A stretch of DNA of 64,000 nucleotides from Leeuwenhoekiella palythoae. GTDB lineage: Bacteria > Bacteroidota > Bacteroidia > Flavobacteriales > Flavobacteriaceae. The notes beneath the pieces are model-generated. The model was not told the DNA's origin. It did not search any database and saw only the letters and a list, made by a program, of their open reading frames with translations. Shown in pieces: positions 27,510-36,880 of this stretch (position 1 is its first letter; the number at the start of each line of letters is the position of its first letter). Made by a program: the position numbers and the translations under genes. Where the stretch lies: positions 248,001 to 312,000 of the forward strand of contig NZ_FQXT01000004.1 in the NCBI RefSeq assembly GCF_900130045.1, given 5' to 3'.

Positions 27510-27962
27510 ATGCGAGTAGTTGTACAACGCGTGAGCGAAGCTTCGGTCACTATCGAAAATGTCATTAAAAGCAAAATAGGAATTGGTTTTGTAGTGCTTT
27601 TAGGGATCACTTCAGAGGATACCGAAGAGGATATAGAATGGTTGACTTCAAAGATTTGTGGGTTACGTGTTTTTGGCGATGCCGAAGGTTTAATGAATGA
27701 AAGCATTCTTGATAAAAACGGAGAGATTTTGTTGATTAGTCAGTTTACTTTATTTGCTTCTACCAGAAAAGGAAACCGCCCTTCTTTTATTAAAGCCGCG
27801 AAGCCTGATCAGGCGATTCCTTTATATGAAAAATTCATTGGGGAACTTTCAAAAAAGTTACAGCGTCAAGTACAAACTGGTGAGTTTGGTGCAGATATGA
27901 AAGTAGCTTTGGTTAACGATGGCCCTGTGACCATCAGTATTGATTCCAAGAATAAAGAATAA
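27510..27962 (+). CDS. dtd: D-aminoacyl-tRNA deacylase
   Basis: Removes D-amino acids and mischarged glycine from tRNA. The 150-residue length is standard. Diagnostic stretches are MRVVVQRVSEASV at the N-terminus, the SQFTLFASTRKGNRPSF block near 77-93 that forms the active site, and NDGPVTI near the end. Ten bases after rsgA and 48 bases before a set of exported transglutaminase-like genes. Confidence 0.95.
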   Translation: MRVVVQRVSEASVTIENVIKSKIGIGFVVLLGITSEDTEEDIEWLTSKICGLRVFGDAEGLMNESILDKNGEILLISQFTLFASTRKGNRPSFIKAAKPDQAIPLYEKFIGELSKKLQRQVQTGEFGADMKVALVNDGPVTISIDSKNKE

Positions 27963-28009
27963 TTTAAGATTATATTAAGATTTTGCTATATTGCCATACA
28001 ATCTATTGA

Positions 28010-29911
28010 ATGGCAAAAAAACTACTTCTATTACTATTTGTTACATCTTCTGTAGCTTTTAGTCAAGACTTAAAACTTTCTGCGCTTACTGTAAACCCCG
28101 AACTTTCTGAGGGTGCAGATAGTGTGTTTCGCAACGAAGAAATTACGTTAGATCTTTCTCGGGAAGGTAAATTAAAGACGCTTATTTCTCGAGTAGTAAC
28201 CGTTTATAACAAAGCCGGTTTAGGTGATGTTGCGGCATATGTGGGTTACGACAACAACACCAAGGTGAACAGCATCGAGGCGTATATTTACGATCTTTCA
28301 GGTAAAGAACGCGAGCATTTTAAAGAACGCGATTTTAAAGATGTAAGCGCTGTTGATGGTGGTACGCTGTATGCTGATAGCAGAGTACTTTACTTAGATT
28401 ATACGCCAACAACTTATCCGTTTACGGTACATTTTATATCAGAAACCACTTCAGAAACTACCGCCTTCTTAAGACCTTGGATGCCCTTATCGCGCTATAA
28501 AAGCGGCACCGAATTTTCAAAATTTACAGTGATTTATCCACCAGAGCAAACGCTTCACGTCAAAGAAACACACCTTGATGGATATGCTATTGAAAAGGAG
28601 GAATTAGCAGACAGAACGGTCTGGACGGCCAAGGATCTTGCACCGGTTACTTGGGAGTATAGTGCCCCTGATCTTGATCAACGAGTGCCTCGAGTGAAAT
28701 GTTTTTTTGATACGTTTTATTTATCAGGCGTTCCGGGTATAGCTAAAACCTGGAAAGACTTTGGCCGTTGGATGTACACTGATTTAGTGAAAGACACACA
28801 AGATCTGGATCAAGCCACAATCACCGAAGCAAAAGCCTTAGTTGCCGGTTTAGAAACTGACGAGGAAAAAGCCCGCGCTATTTATCAATATGTGCAGGAT
28901 AAGGTACGCTATATCAGCGTACAGGTAGAGATTGGCGGCTGGAAACCTATGAACGCATCAGATGTGCATCGTTTGGGATACGGTGATTGTAAAGCCTTGA
29001 GCAATTACACGCAGAGTTTGTTAAAAGCTGTGGGGATTAAATCGTATTACACGGTGTTGTATGGGAAATCTGATAAGGAATCTCTAGATACAGATGTGGT
29101 CGCTATGCAAGGAAATCACGCGATTTTAGGTGTGCAATTGGGAGACGAAATCCAATTTTTAGAGTGTACCAGTCAGGAAACACCTTTTGGGTACATGGGT
29201 TCGTTTACTGATGATCGCGAGGTTTTACTCTTAACTGAGGACGGCGGTAAACTTGCAAGAACCACAAAATATGAGCAAGATGAAAACCGGGTAGCGCTTG
29301 AAGCCGCTTTTAAATTTGATGCTTCAGGTGGTCTTGAAGGCACGATCACACGAGCATCTTCGGGGATTTTTTACGCTAATCGTATGTCGTTAGCACGCTT
29401 AGATCAGAAAGATTTGTCTGATTATTATTATAAAGCCTTTGATGCTATAAACGGACTTTCAGTTAGTAATATTCAGCTGAATAATGATCGAATGAATGTG
29501 GTTTATACGGAGTCGCTTGATGCACGTGCCACAAATTACGGTAGTAAAGTAGGGGCTAATTTTCTCTTGCGTCTTAATGCTTTTGCTTTAGGAAGAGATG
29601 CTATTCCACCTAAATATGCTCATCGAAAATCTGAGCTAATCATCCTGCGCGGCACAACTCAAGAAGATAAAATTGCGATAACGCTTCCCGAAGGTTATGA
29701 GGTAGGAGCTCTGCCAGAAGATGTGGTTATTGAAGAACAATTTGGTAGTTATCACGCTACTTTTCGCAGAGAGGGAACACAACTTTACTACACCCGTACC
29801 CTTAAATTCAATGAAGGAAATTACCCGGTAGCTCAGTATGAAAACTATCGGGATTTTTATAAAACTGTCGTACGCAACGACAGTCAGAAAGTATTAATAC
29901 AAAAGATATAA
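28010..29911 (+). CDS. Exported DUF3857/transglutaminase-like protein, Cys and His retained
   Basis: A 633-residue protein with a signal peptide (about 1-18). It consists of an N-terminal DUF3857-type beta domain, a transglutaminase-like core and a C-terminal beta domain. The core keeps the catalytic Cys327 in YGDCKAL and His370 in GNHAI, with Glu385 where Asp is usual (FLECTSQ). It is therefore the only one of three tandem relatives likely to be catalytically competent. It begins a run of three tandem relatives, and the next gene starts two bases after its stop. Substrate unknown; protease- or peptide-bond-directed activity in the periplasm is typical of the fold. Confidence 0.85.
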   Translation: MAKKLLLLLFVTSSVAFSQDLKLSALTVNPELSEGADSVFRNEEITLDLSREGKLKTLISRVVTVYNKAGLGDVAAYVGYDNNTKVNSIEAYIYDLSGKEREHFKERDFKDVSAVDGGTLYADSRVLYLDYTPTTYPFTVHFISETTSETTAFLRPWMPLSRYKSGTEFSKFTVIYPPEQTLHVKETHLDGYAIEKEELADRTVWTAKDLAPVTWEYSAPDLDQRVPRVKCFFDTFYLSGVPGIAKTWKDFGRWMYTDLVKDTQDLDQATITEAKALVAGLETDEEKARAIYQYVQDKVRYISVQVEIGGWKPMNASDVHRLGYGDCKALSNYTQSLLKAVGIKSYYTVLYGKSDKESLDTDVVAMQGNHAILGVQLGDEIQFLECTSQETPFGYMGSFTDDREVLLLTEDGGKLARTTKYEQDENRVALEAAFKFDASGGLEGTITRASSGIFYANRMSLARLDQKDLSDYYYKAFDAINGLSVSNIQLNNDRMNVVYTESLDARATNYGSKVGANFLLRLNAFALGRDAIPPKYAHRKSELIILRGTTQEDKIAITLPEGYEVGALPEDVVIEEQFGSYHATFRREGTQLYYTRTLKFNEGNYPVAQYENYRDFYKTVVRNDSQKVLIQKI

Positions 29912-29912
29912 T

Positions 29913-31943
29913 ATGCGTAAAATTACTTGGTTTGCTTTTTTACTAGTGACTTCATGTGGGGTTGCACAGGATTTTAGATTCGGTAAAGTAACTGTTGAAG
30001 AGCTGCAGGAAGAGGTACACTCAAAAGATGCTGATGCAGATGCTGCAATTTTATATAGAGAGCAGTTTTCTCATATAGATTATTTTGAAAATGATGGGCT
30101 GATGTTGACAACGGAAGTTTATGAGCGCATTAAAATTTACAATACAGATGGCTTTGACTGGGGAACCCAACAAATTCCTTTATATACCGGCGGTTCAAAA
30201 AACGAGAGTGTAGGTAAAATAAAAGGGGTTACCTATACACTCAATGGAGATAAAATTGAAGAAAGTAAATTGCGCAACGATGGTATTTTTGATGAGGAGA
30301 AAAATAAATTCTACGATGTAAAAAAGTTCACCATGCCCAACTTACAGCCTGGTTGTGTGATAGAATTTCAATATGAAGTGGTGTCGCCCTATTTGTCGAC
30401 AATAGATGAGATCAGATTGCAGGAAGAAATACCTGTAAATAAAGCAGATGTTAGCTTTTATACGCCAGAATGGTTGGTTTATCAATTGCACCGAAAAGGT
30501 ATTTTCCCTTTAGATATTGAGCAGACAAGTAAAGCTGCGACGATCAATTATCGTGTGCGTCAAGGTGTTTCTAATGGAGGGTCAGTAGGATTTGCGCAAA
30601 GAAGTAGTGTGGGTAGCGGGGTTCAAATGCGTAAAATAGATTATCAAAAGAAAGGCTATAAGGTTTTGGCTCAAGATATTCCGGCAATGCGCGAGGAGGC
30701 TTATTCATCAAATATTGATAATTACAGAGCCGCTTTAAGTTTTGAACTTTCATTCACTCAATATCCTGGCGAGCCTCTGGAAACCATTACAAGTAGTTGG
30801 GAGGCAGTTTCTAAAACTATCTATGATTCAGAAAACTTTGGAGGTCAGCTCAAGTCGGTACGTTTTTTTGATGATGATATAGACGAACTGCTTGCAGGAG
30901 CAAATGATCCTGTTGAAAAGCTTGCGCGCATTTATGAATTTGTGAAGCAAAAGATGGTTTGGAACAAATACATAGGTATTTATGCAGATGAAGGGGTAAA
31001 AGAAGCTTACAAATCAGGAGTTGGAAACAGTGCAGATATCAACTTGATGCTGGTAAGTATGCTTCGGTATGCAGGCTTAGATGCAAACCCGGTGATACTA
31101 AGCACGCGTGATAACGGAATCCCAGTCTTTCCTACGCGTAATGGCTTTAACGACGTAATTGCCGGAGCCAAAATAGGAGAGCATACCTTTTTGATGGATG
31201 CTACAAACAAAATGGGAATGCCAGACCTGCTAGATGAAGAGTTACTTAACTGGAATGGTCGAGTTATTAGAGAGGATGGATCTTCAGAATGGGTGAATTT
31301 ATATCCTAGCAAGCACGCTACTGAAAGCACCATTATAAGCTCAGAAATCACCGAAGATTTGGTTGCTGTAGGAACATTGCAAAGTAGATATACAGGGAAT
31401 TATGGTTTAACATATAGAAAAAATTTAGGTTCTAGAACAGAAGAAGAGCAATTGAAAGCTTTTGAGCAAATGCATTCTGGAGTTGACATCGCTGACTTAG
31501 AATTGAAAAACGCTTTAGAAGTATCAAATCCGTTAGAGGTGGCTTATAATTTTGAGATGCTTAACGGAGTAGAAGAAGTAGGGGGTAAGTTGTATGTCTC
31601 GCCGTTGCTACATGTAACCACTACTGAAAATCCGTTTAAATCTGAGGTGCGTGCACATCCGGTAGATTTTAAATTCCCTTGGAAAGACCGCTATATTATA
31701 AGTATTAAAATACCTGAAGGATATACAGTTGAAAGCCTTCCGGAAAGTGCCTTGTATCATATGACTGATAAGATGGCTTCTTATGTTTACAGAGTTTCAG
31801 CGTCAGAGGATAAAATCAATATCTCTACAGAGATGGCGTTCAATTCTTCGATTATTGCTCCTGATTACTATCAAGATCTTAAAAAGTTTTACGAGACTAT
31901 CGTAACAAAACAAAATGAGAAGATCGTTCTTACTAAAATTTAA
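29913..31943 (+). CDS. Exported DUF3857/transglutaminase-like protein, degenerate triad
   Basis: A 676-residue relative of the preceding protein with a signal peptide ending near CGVAQ; a Cys at 15 also allows lipoprotein processing (VTSCG). The DUF3857 domain and transglutaminase core are recognisable, but the catalytic Cys position is Ser373 (VGNSADIN) and the His position is Asp414 (FNDVI). Only Asp429 (LMDAT) remains. It should be inactive as a thiol enzyme and may bind peptides or partner proteins. It is two bases from the upstream gene and eleven from the downstream one. Confidence 0.85.
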   Translation: MRKITWFAFLLVTSCGVAQDFRFGKVTVEELQEEVHSKDADADAAILYREQFSHIDYFENDGLMLTTEVYERIKIYNTDGFDWGTQQIPLYTGGSKNESVGKIKGVTYTLNGDKIEESKLRNDGIFDEEKNKFYDVKKFTMPNLQPGCVIEFQYEVVSPYLSTIDEIRLQEEIPVNKADVSFYTPEWLVYQLHRKGIFPLDIEQTSKAATINYRVRQGVSNGGSVGFAQRSSVGSGVQMRKIDYQKKGYKVLAQDIPAMREEAYSSNIDNYRAALSFELSFTQYPGEPLETITSSWEAVSKTIYDSENFGGQLKSVRFFDDDIDELLAGANDPVEKLARIYEFVKQKMVWNKYIGIYADEGVKEAYKSGVGNSADINLMLVSMLRYAGLDANPVILSTRDNGIPVFPTRNGFNDVIAGAKIGEHTFLMDATNKMGMPDLLDEELLNWNGRVIREDGSSEWVNLYPSKHATESTIISSEITEDLVAVGTLQSRYTGNYGLTYRKNLGSRTEEEQLKAFEQMHSGVDIADLELKNALEVSNPLEVAYNFEMLNGVEEVGGKLYVSPLLHVTTTENPFKSEVRAHPVDFKFPWKDRYIISIKIPEGYTVESLPESALYHMTDKMASYVYRVSASEDKINISTEMAFNSSIIAPDYYQDLKKFYETIVTKQNEKIVLTKI

Positions 31944-31954
31944 ATTAAGAGAAA

Positions 31955-33940
31955 ATGCGTTATAAACTTTTGATGATTACTATGGTAGTTTTGATGGGTG
32001 CGGTTCACTGCGCTCAGGCCCAAAAAATAAAACTAGACAAAGTGACTAAAGACGAGTTGGAGCTAAAGGTGTATGCTGAAGATTCGACCGCTGCGGCTAT
32101 CTACCTTGACAAGGTAAGAGAGACCTACTTTGATTACAAAACCTCAAGCGGATTTTTGATCATCAACGAATTTAAAGAGCGTATAAAAATCTTATCAAAA
32201 GAGGGGCTAGACTACGCAACAAAAAAGATTTTGAACTATAAAAATGATAGTGATAAAGAGCTCGTAGATGACATAGAGGGAGTGACGTATAATCTTGTTG
32301 ATGGTAAAATTGAAGAAATCGAACTCAAAAAAGATGGAATTTTTGAAAATGAGCGCTCTGAGCATTGGGACGAAACCTCCATTACGATGCCGGCAGTACA
32401 GGTTGGGAGTATCGTAGAATGGAGTTACACCACCATATCGCCGTTTTACAAAATCGATGATTTGATCTTGCAAGAAGACCTTCCTATTGTCGAATACTAT
32501 GCAAAGATCAGAACTCCGGGAATGTTTACTTTCCGCAGATTAAAAAAAGGATATTTTGACATTACTCCTAAAGAGTCTATCGTTGATGGTGGGGTGAATT
32601 TTGAGAATGCTTATGGTCAATCTAATTATGCTAGTTATAAGGAGTTGGTTGCAGAATATACGCAAAACGACGTTCCGGCATTAAAGGAAGAAGTGTTTTT
32701 GATAAATCCTGATAATTACCGAAGAAGCATCGTATATGAGTTGATCTCTACTGAATTTACTGAAGGAAATAAAAAAGAATATGCAACGACTTGGGAAGAA
32801 GTTGCTAAGACAATTTTTAAGCAAAGAGAATTCGGCGGACAGATGAGTCCGTCTCTATCCTTAAAAAAAGTTGCTGCTCGTATGGTAGCTGATCATAAAA
32901 CCCAAGCCGAGAAAATTGAAGCTGCTTTGGCCTATGTCAAGTCTAAAATAAAGTGGAATGGCAACTACGGGAAATATACAGACGACGGCATCGATGATGC
33001 ATTAAAGCGTGGCTCGGGTGATGTGGCTGAAATAAACCTTTTGCTTACGGTGTTGCTGAGAGAGTGTGGCGTACAGGCAAATCCTGTGTTGATAGGTACC
33101 AAGCAACACGGTATTCCGTCTTTTCCAACGCTAGAAGGTTATAACTATGTGGTTGTTGGTGTGAGAGATGGTCTTAAAACCATTCTTCTTGATGCTACTG
33201 ATAAGTTTAGCGCGCCTAATATTTTGCCTACACGCGTTTATAATTGGTATGGTAGAATGGTAAATAAAGAAGGTGTTTCTCAGGAGATCGATTTGTATGA
33301 GACCATTAGTCCGCAGAAAGATCGTTACGTGATGGCAGACTTAAATGAAGATGGAAGCATCAATGGTGTGCTCAAGCAGCGCTATAAAAGTCTTGAAGCT
33401 TTTGAGCTTAGGCATAAGGTTGATGAAGAAAGCTTAGAAACATATACTCAAGAACGAGCAGTTGATCTGGGAGTTGATGAAGTTACTAATCTCAAATTAG
33501 AAGGTATTGAAGAATTAAGCGCACCAATAACAGAATCCTTAGAATTCAAAATTAATCAAGGAGTAGATCAGATTCCCGGGCAAATTTATCTCAACCCACT
33601 ACTGTTTTTTACAATGGGCGATAATCCTTTTAAGTCTGATGTGCGTATTTCGCCAGTTGAATTTAATTATCCATTTTTTCATAACACCAATGTCACTCTA
33701 AAGCTGCCGGAGGGTTACGAAGTACAACAATTGCCAGAGCCTATAAAGATCGCGCTACCCGGCGAATTGGGTAGCTTTGTTTATTCAATTACGCATATGG
33801 GGCAAACCTTGCAGGTGATGACTAAGTTTAATCTAACCGGAACCTTTGTTCCTTATGATTATTATCAAAGCCTTAAAGAGTTTTTTAATCGCAGGGTGGC
33901 AAAAGAGACCGAGAAGGTGATTCTTCAGAAAAGTATTTAA
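31955..33940 (+). CDS. Exported DUF3857/transglutaminase-like protein, degenerate triad
   Basis: Third of the set, 661 residues, with a signal peptide cleaved near CAQA. It is closer to the second copy than to the first. Shared blocks include ERIKI, GVTYNL, KKDGIFE, KAYANPV-like NPVLIG and LLDATDKF. The catalytic Cys position is Val357 (SGDVAEIN) and the His position is Tyr398 (YNYVV), while Asp413 is kept, so thiol catalysis is excluded. A short terminator follows the stop, closing the three-gene unit. Function unknown. Confidence 0.85.
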   Translation: MRYKLLMITMVVLMGAVHCAQAQKIKLDKVTKDELELKVYAEDSTAAAIYLDKVRETYFDYKTSSGFLIINEFKERIKILSKEGLDYATKKILNYKNDSDKELVDDIEGVTYNLVDGKIEEIELKKDGIFENERSEHWDETSITMPAVQVGSIVEWSYTTISPFYKIDDLILQEDLPIVEYYAKIRTPGMFTFRRLKKGYFDITPKESIVDGGVNFENAYGQSNYASYKELVAEYTQNDVPALKEEVFLINPDNYRRSIVYELISTEFTEGNKKEYATTWEEVAKTIFKQREFGGQMSPSLSLKKVAARMVADHKTQAEKIEAALAYVKSKIKWNGNYGKYTDDGIDDALKRGSGDVAEINLLLTVLLRECGVQANPVLIGTKQHGIPSFPTLEGYNYVVVGVRDGLKTILLDATDKFSAPNILPTRVYNWYGRMVNKEGVSQEIDLYETISPQKDRYVMADLNEDGSINGVLKQRYKSLEAFELRHKVDEESLETYTQERAVDLGVDEVTNLKLEGIEELSAPITESLEFKINQGVDQIPGQIYLNPLLFFTMGDNPFKSDVRISPVEFNYPFFHNTNVTLKLPEGYEVQQLPEPIKIALPGELGSFVYSITHMGQTLQVMTKFNLTGTFVPYDYYQSLKEFFNRRVAKETEKVILQKSI

Positions 33941-33948
33941 TAAGCCGT

Positions 33949-33970
33949 GTGAGTTTGCACTCATTTTTTT
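33949..33970 (+). terminator. Weak terminator after the DUF3857 genes
   Basis: TGAGT pairs with ACTCA around a TTGC loop, extended by one G-T pair, followed by seven T. The stem is short. Confidence 0.5.
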
Positions 33971-34011
33971 GCTTTACCTTAATTTAGCATCTTCATAAAG
34001 ATTATATACCT

Positions 34012-34338
34012 ATGAAAATTGATGATGCTCAAAAAGCAGTTGATGAATGGATCAATAATCACGGCGTTCGCTACTTCAACGAATTGACCAATATGGCCCA
34101 ACTTACCGAAGAAGTAGGTGAGGTTGCACGTATTATCGCGCGCCGCTACGGGGAGCAAAGTGAGAAGGAAAGCGACAAAAATAAAGATCTGGGAGAAGAA
34201 CTTGCCGATGTTCTTTTTGTGGTGTTGTGTTTAGCCAATCAAACCGGAATTGACCTTCAAGATGCTTTTGATAAAAAGCTTGACCTTAAAACCAAAAGGG
34301 ATCACGACAGGCATCATAATAATAAAAAGTTGCAGTAA
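34012..34338 (+). CDS. mazG: MazG-family nucleotide pyrophosphohydrolase
   Basis: A single-domain, 108-residue all-alpha NTP pyrophosphatase that hydrolyses NTP or dNTP to NMP and pyrophosphate. The metal-binding pattern is visible as EEVGE near 41-45 followed by EELAD near 65-69. It is much shorter than two-domain E. coli MazG (263), matching the short dimeric MazG-like type. aroA starts 35 bases downstream, so the two may share a transcript. Confidence 0.88.
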   Translation: MKIDDAQKAVDEWINNHGVRYFNELTNMAQLTEEVGEVARIIARRYGEQSEKESDKNKDLGEELADVLFVVLCLANQTGIDLQDAFDKKLDLKTKRDHDRHHNNKKLQ

Positions 34339-34372
34339 TCCACAACAAACAATCAACCAAAAACCACGCATT

Positions 34373-35596
34373 TTGAAACTGAAACTCCACCAAAAAGAAC
34401 CGCATTTAGACGGAGACATAGCAATTACAGGATCTAAAAGTGAGAGCAACAGATTGCTTTTACTTCAGGCTTTATTCGGGAATTTTAAGATCAAGAATCT
34501 GTCTAATAGCCACGACAGTCAGGTGATGCAAAAAGCATTAGCGTCAAAAGAAAAGGAGGTTGATATACATCACGCGGGTACTGCTATGCGTTTCTTAACG
34601 GCGTATTTTGCAGCTTTTGAAGGTAGAGAAACCATTCTTACAGGAAGTTCGCGTATGCAGGAGCGCCCTATTGGCTTGCTGGTTGATGCCCTGAGAGAAT
34701 TAGGAGCAGACATTACTTATCAAAATAATGAGGGCTACGCACCGCTTTTGATCAAAGGGAAAAAGCTTACTAAGAGTACGGTTTCACTTGCTGCAAATGT
34801 GAGCAGTCAGTACATTTCTGCGTTGATGATGGTGGGCGCTTCGTTACCAGGCGGAATTGAAATTAATCTCATAGGTCAGATCACTTCAGTGCCTTATATA
34901 GAAATGACTCGCTCGCTCCTTACGCAGTTAGGAATCGAAAGTAGTTTTGAAGGACAGCAAATAAAAATTAAACCAGCCGGTGCGATCAACGTTTCAGAAA
35001 TGGTCGTAGAATCAGACTGGAGTAGCGCTTCGTACTATTACAGTTTAGCAGCACTTTGTGATACAGCAAAGCTGAAAATTTCTAGTTATAAAAAAGACAG
35101 TTTGCAGGGCGACTCTGTGTTGGCAGAATTATATCAAAAATTGGGAGTCAAGACTACTTTTGAAGGGCATGCGGTACTTCTGGAAAAAGTAGATCAGCCA
35201 AAACCGAAACGTGTAGAGTTTGACTTGGCTAACAGCCCTGATATTGCTCAAACCATCGCAGTGACTTGTTACGGGTTGGGCATAGCGTGTGACCTTTATG
35301 GCTTGCATACCCTAAAGATCAAAGAAACGGATAGGCTTGAGGCGCTAAAAGCCGAATTGACAAAATTAGGAGCGCATATTTCGGTGACTGACAAATCCTT
35401 GCATTTAGAAGGTTCGACCAATTTTCAGTCAGATGTAACGATCAAAACCTATCAGGATCACCGGATGGCCATGGCGTTTGCACCTTTCGGTTTGCGAGCT
35501 TCCATTCTTTTTGAAGATGCCGAAGTAGTTAATAAATCCTACCCTGATTTTTGGGAAGATCTACACACTTTGGGCTTTAAAATTAATGAAGTGTAG
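34373..35596 (+). CDS. aroA: 3-Phosphoshikimate 1-carboxyvinyltransferase (EPSP synthase)
   Basis: Sixth step of the shikimate pathway: joins PEP to shikimate 3-phosphate. From the TTG at 34373 it is 407 residues. Motifs are GSKSESNRLLLLQAL (N-terminal Lys/Ser), GTAMRFLTAY, GSSRMQERPIG, SSQYISAL, and KETDRLEALKAEL with the YQDHRMAMAFAP stretch near the end. The reading frame stays open 123 bases upstream, but that extension overlaps mazG and has no aroA similarity. It lies apart from the aromatic operon at 22-26 kb and carries no attenuator of its own that I can see. Confidence 0.93.
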   Translation: MKLKLHQKEPHLDGDIAITGSKSESNRLLLLQALFGNFKIKNLSNSHDSQVMQKALASKEKEVDIHHAGTAMRFLTAYFAAFEGRETILTGSSRMQERPIGLLVDALRELGADITYQNNEGYAPLLIKGKKLTKSTVSLAANVSSQYISALMMVGASLPGGIEINLIGQITSVPYIEMTRSLLTQLGIESSFEGQQIKIKPAGAINVSEMVVESDWSSASYYYSLAALCDTAKLKISSYKKDSLQGDSVLAELYQKLGVKTTFEGHAVLLEKVDQPKPKRVEFDLANSPDIAQTIAVTCYGLGIACDLYGLHTLKIKETDRLEALKAELTKLGAHISVTDKSLHLEGSTNFQSDVTIKTYQDHRMAMAFAPFGLRASILFEDAEVVNKSYPDFWEDLHTLGFKINEV

Positions 35597-35657
35597 CACT
35601 TATTTTTCTGCTGAAAATACTGCGATTGCTTGGTTTTTAAATTAATCGCTTATTTAC

Positions 35658-35689
35658 TTGACAACCCCTACCTTGAGGTTGTATATTTG
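35658..35689 (+). promoter_or_regulatory. Promoter of queA, with an inverted repeat over the spacer
   Basis: TTG at 35658-35660 and TATATTTG at 35682-35689 are separated by 21 bases, a full Bacteroidota consensus. ACAACC (35661-35666) and GGTTGT (35677-35682) form an inverted repeat within the spacer that might be an operator. Confidence 0.7.
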
Positions 35690-35730
35690 CACGCTATTTT
35701 AAATACCTAAAAAACAGAGGTCCCATGGGA

Positions 35731-36780
35731 ATGAAACTTTCACATTTTAACTTTGATTTGCCCAAAGAACTACTCGCTGAATATCCTGCGGAAAACAGAG
35801 ATGAGGCGCGTTTGATGGTTCTTAATCGCAAAACACAAACTATAGAGCACAAGTTATTTAAAGACTTGATCGACTATTTTGAGCCTAACGATGTGATGGT
35901 ATTGAACAATACCAAAGTGTTTCCTGCACGACTTTACGGAAATAAAGAAAAAACCGGAGCGCGTATCGAGGTGTTTTTACTTCGTGAATTGAATTCAGAA
36001 ACGCGTCTTTGGGATGTGCTTGTAGATCCTGCACGTAAAATACGTATTGGTAACAAATTGTACTTTGGAGATGACGAAAGTCTAGTTGCTGAAGTTATTG
36101 ATAACACTACCTCAAGAGGAAGAACTTTACGTTTTTTATATGACGGTTCGTATCAGGAATTCAGAAATAAATTGACTGAACTTGGTGAAACGCCACTTCC
36201 TAAATACATCAAGCGTGATGTGGAGCCGGAAGACGCAGAGCGTTACCAAACGATTTTTGCTAAAAATGAAGGTGCAGTTGCTGCTCCTACTGCGGGTCTA
36301 CACTTTAGTAAACACTTATTAAAGCGTTTAGAAATTAAAGGATTAAACTTTGCAGAAGTAACGCTTCACGTAGGTCTAGGGACGTTTAGCCCGGTTGAGG
36401 TAGAAGACCTTTCTAAGCATAAAATGGATAGTGAGGAAGCGTACATTGATAGTTCTGCAACTACTACTATAAACAAAGCAATTGGTGAAAATCGTAAAGT
36501 TTGCGCTGTAGGAACTACCGTAATGCGTGCTTTAGAAAGTTCAGTGAGCTCTAATAAAACGCTTAACGAATTTAGCGGTTGGACAAATAAATTTATTTTC
36601 CCTCCGTATGATTTCAGTATTGCAAACTGTATGATCACAAACTTCCATACACCAAAATCAACTTTGATGATGATGGTTTCTGCATTTGCAGGACACGACT
36701 TTATGAAAGAGGCTTATGAGCAAGCAGTAAAAGAAAAATATAAGTTTTATAGCTATGGTGATGCGATGTTAATCATCTAA
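35731..36780 (+). CDS. queA: tRNA preQ1(34) S-adenosylmethionine ribosyltransferase-isomerase
   Basis: Transfers and isomerises the ribosyl group of S-adenosylmethionine onto preQ1 at tRNA position 34, giving epoxyqueuosine. The protein (349 residues from ATG 35731) shows the family text [42 protein letters not shown] and [12 protein letters not shown] second in-frame ATG six bases upstream (35725) is equally possible. It has its own promoter and a strong terminator, so it is monocistronic. Confidence 0.96.
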   Translation: MKLSHFNFDLPKELLAEYPAENRDEARLMVLNRKTQTIEHKLFKDLIDYFEPNDVMVLNNTKVFPARLYGNKEKTGARIEVFLLRELNSETRLWDVLVDPARKIRIGNKLYFGDDESLVAEVIDNTTSRGRTLRFLYDGSYQEFRNKLTELGETPLPKYIKRDVEPEDAERYQTIFAKNEGAVAAPTAGLHFSKHLLKRLEIKGLNFAEVTLHVGLGTFSPVEVEDLSKHKMDSEEAYIDSSATTTINKAIGENRKVCAVGTTVMRALESSVSSNKTLNEFSGWTNKFIFPPYDFSIANCMITNFHTPKSTLMMMVSAFAGHDFMKEAYEQAVKEKYKFYSYGDAMLII

Positions 36781-36801
36781 TCACTTATTTATTCAGCATA
36801 A

Positions 36802-36830
36802 AAAATCCCCGTGCAAACGGGGATTTTTTT
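36802..36830 (+). terminator. Terminator of queA
   Basis: AAAATCCCCGT pairs with ACGGGGATTTT around a GCAA loop and runs into further T. Confidence 0.92.
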
Positions 36831-36868
36831 ATAATCAAAATTCCGGTTTAAGAGAGCGACTTAATTGA

Positions 36869-36876
36869 TAACTTTG
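36869..36876 (+). promoter_or_regulatory. -7 box overlapping the start region of rlmN
   Basis: TAACTTTG, a perfect TAnnTTTG match, ends only four bases before the GTG start at 36881. If it is used, transcription would begin at or next to the start codon and the mRNA would be leaderless or nearly so. Confidence 0.5.
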
Positions 36877-36880
36877 CAAC

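Noticed and set aside
34250-34372. Upstream extension of the aroA reading frame
   Set aside because: It overlaps the end of mazG, has no EPSP-synthase similarity, and a TTG directly before the conserved N-terminus gives a normal length.
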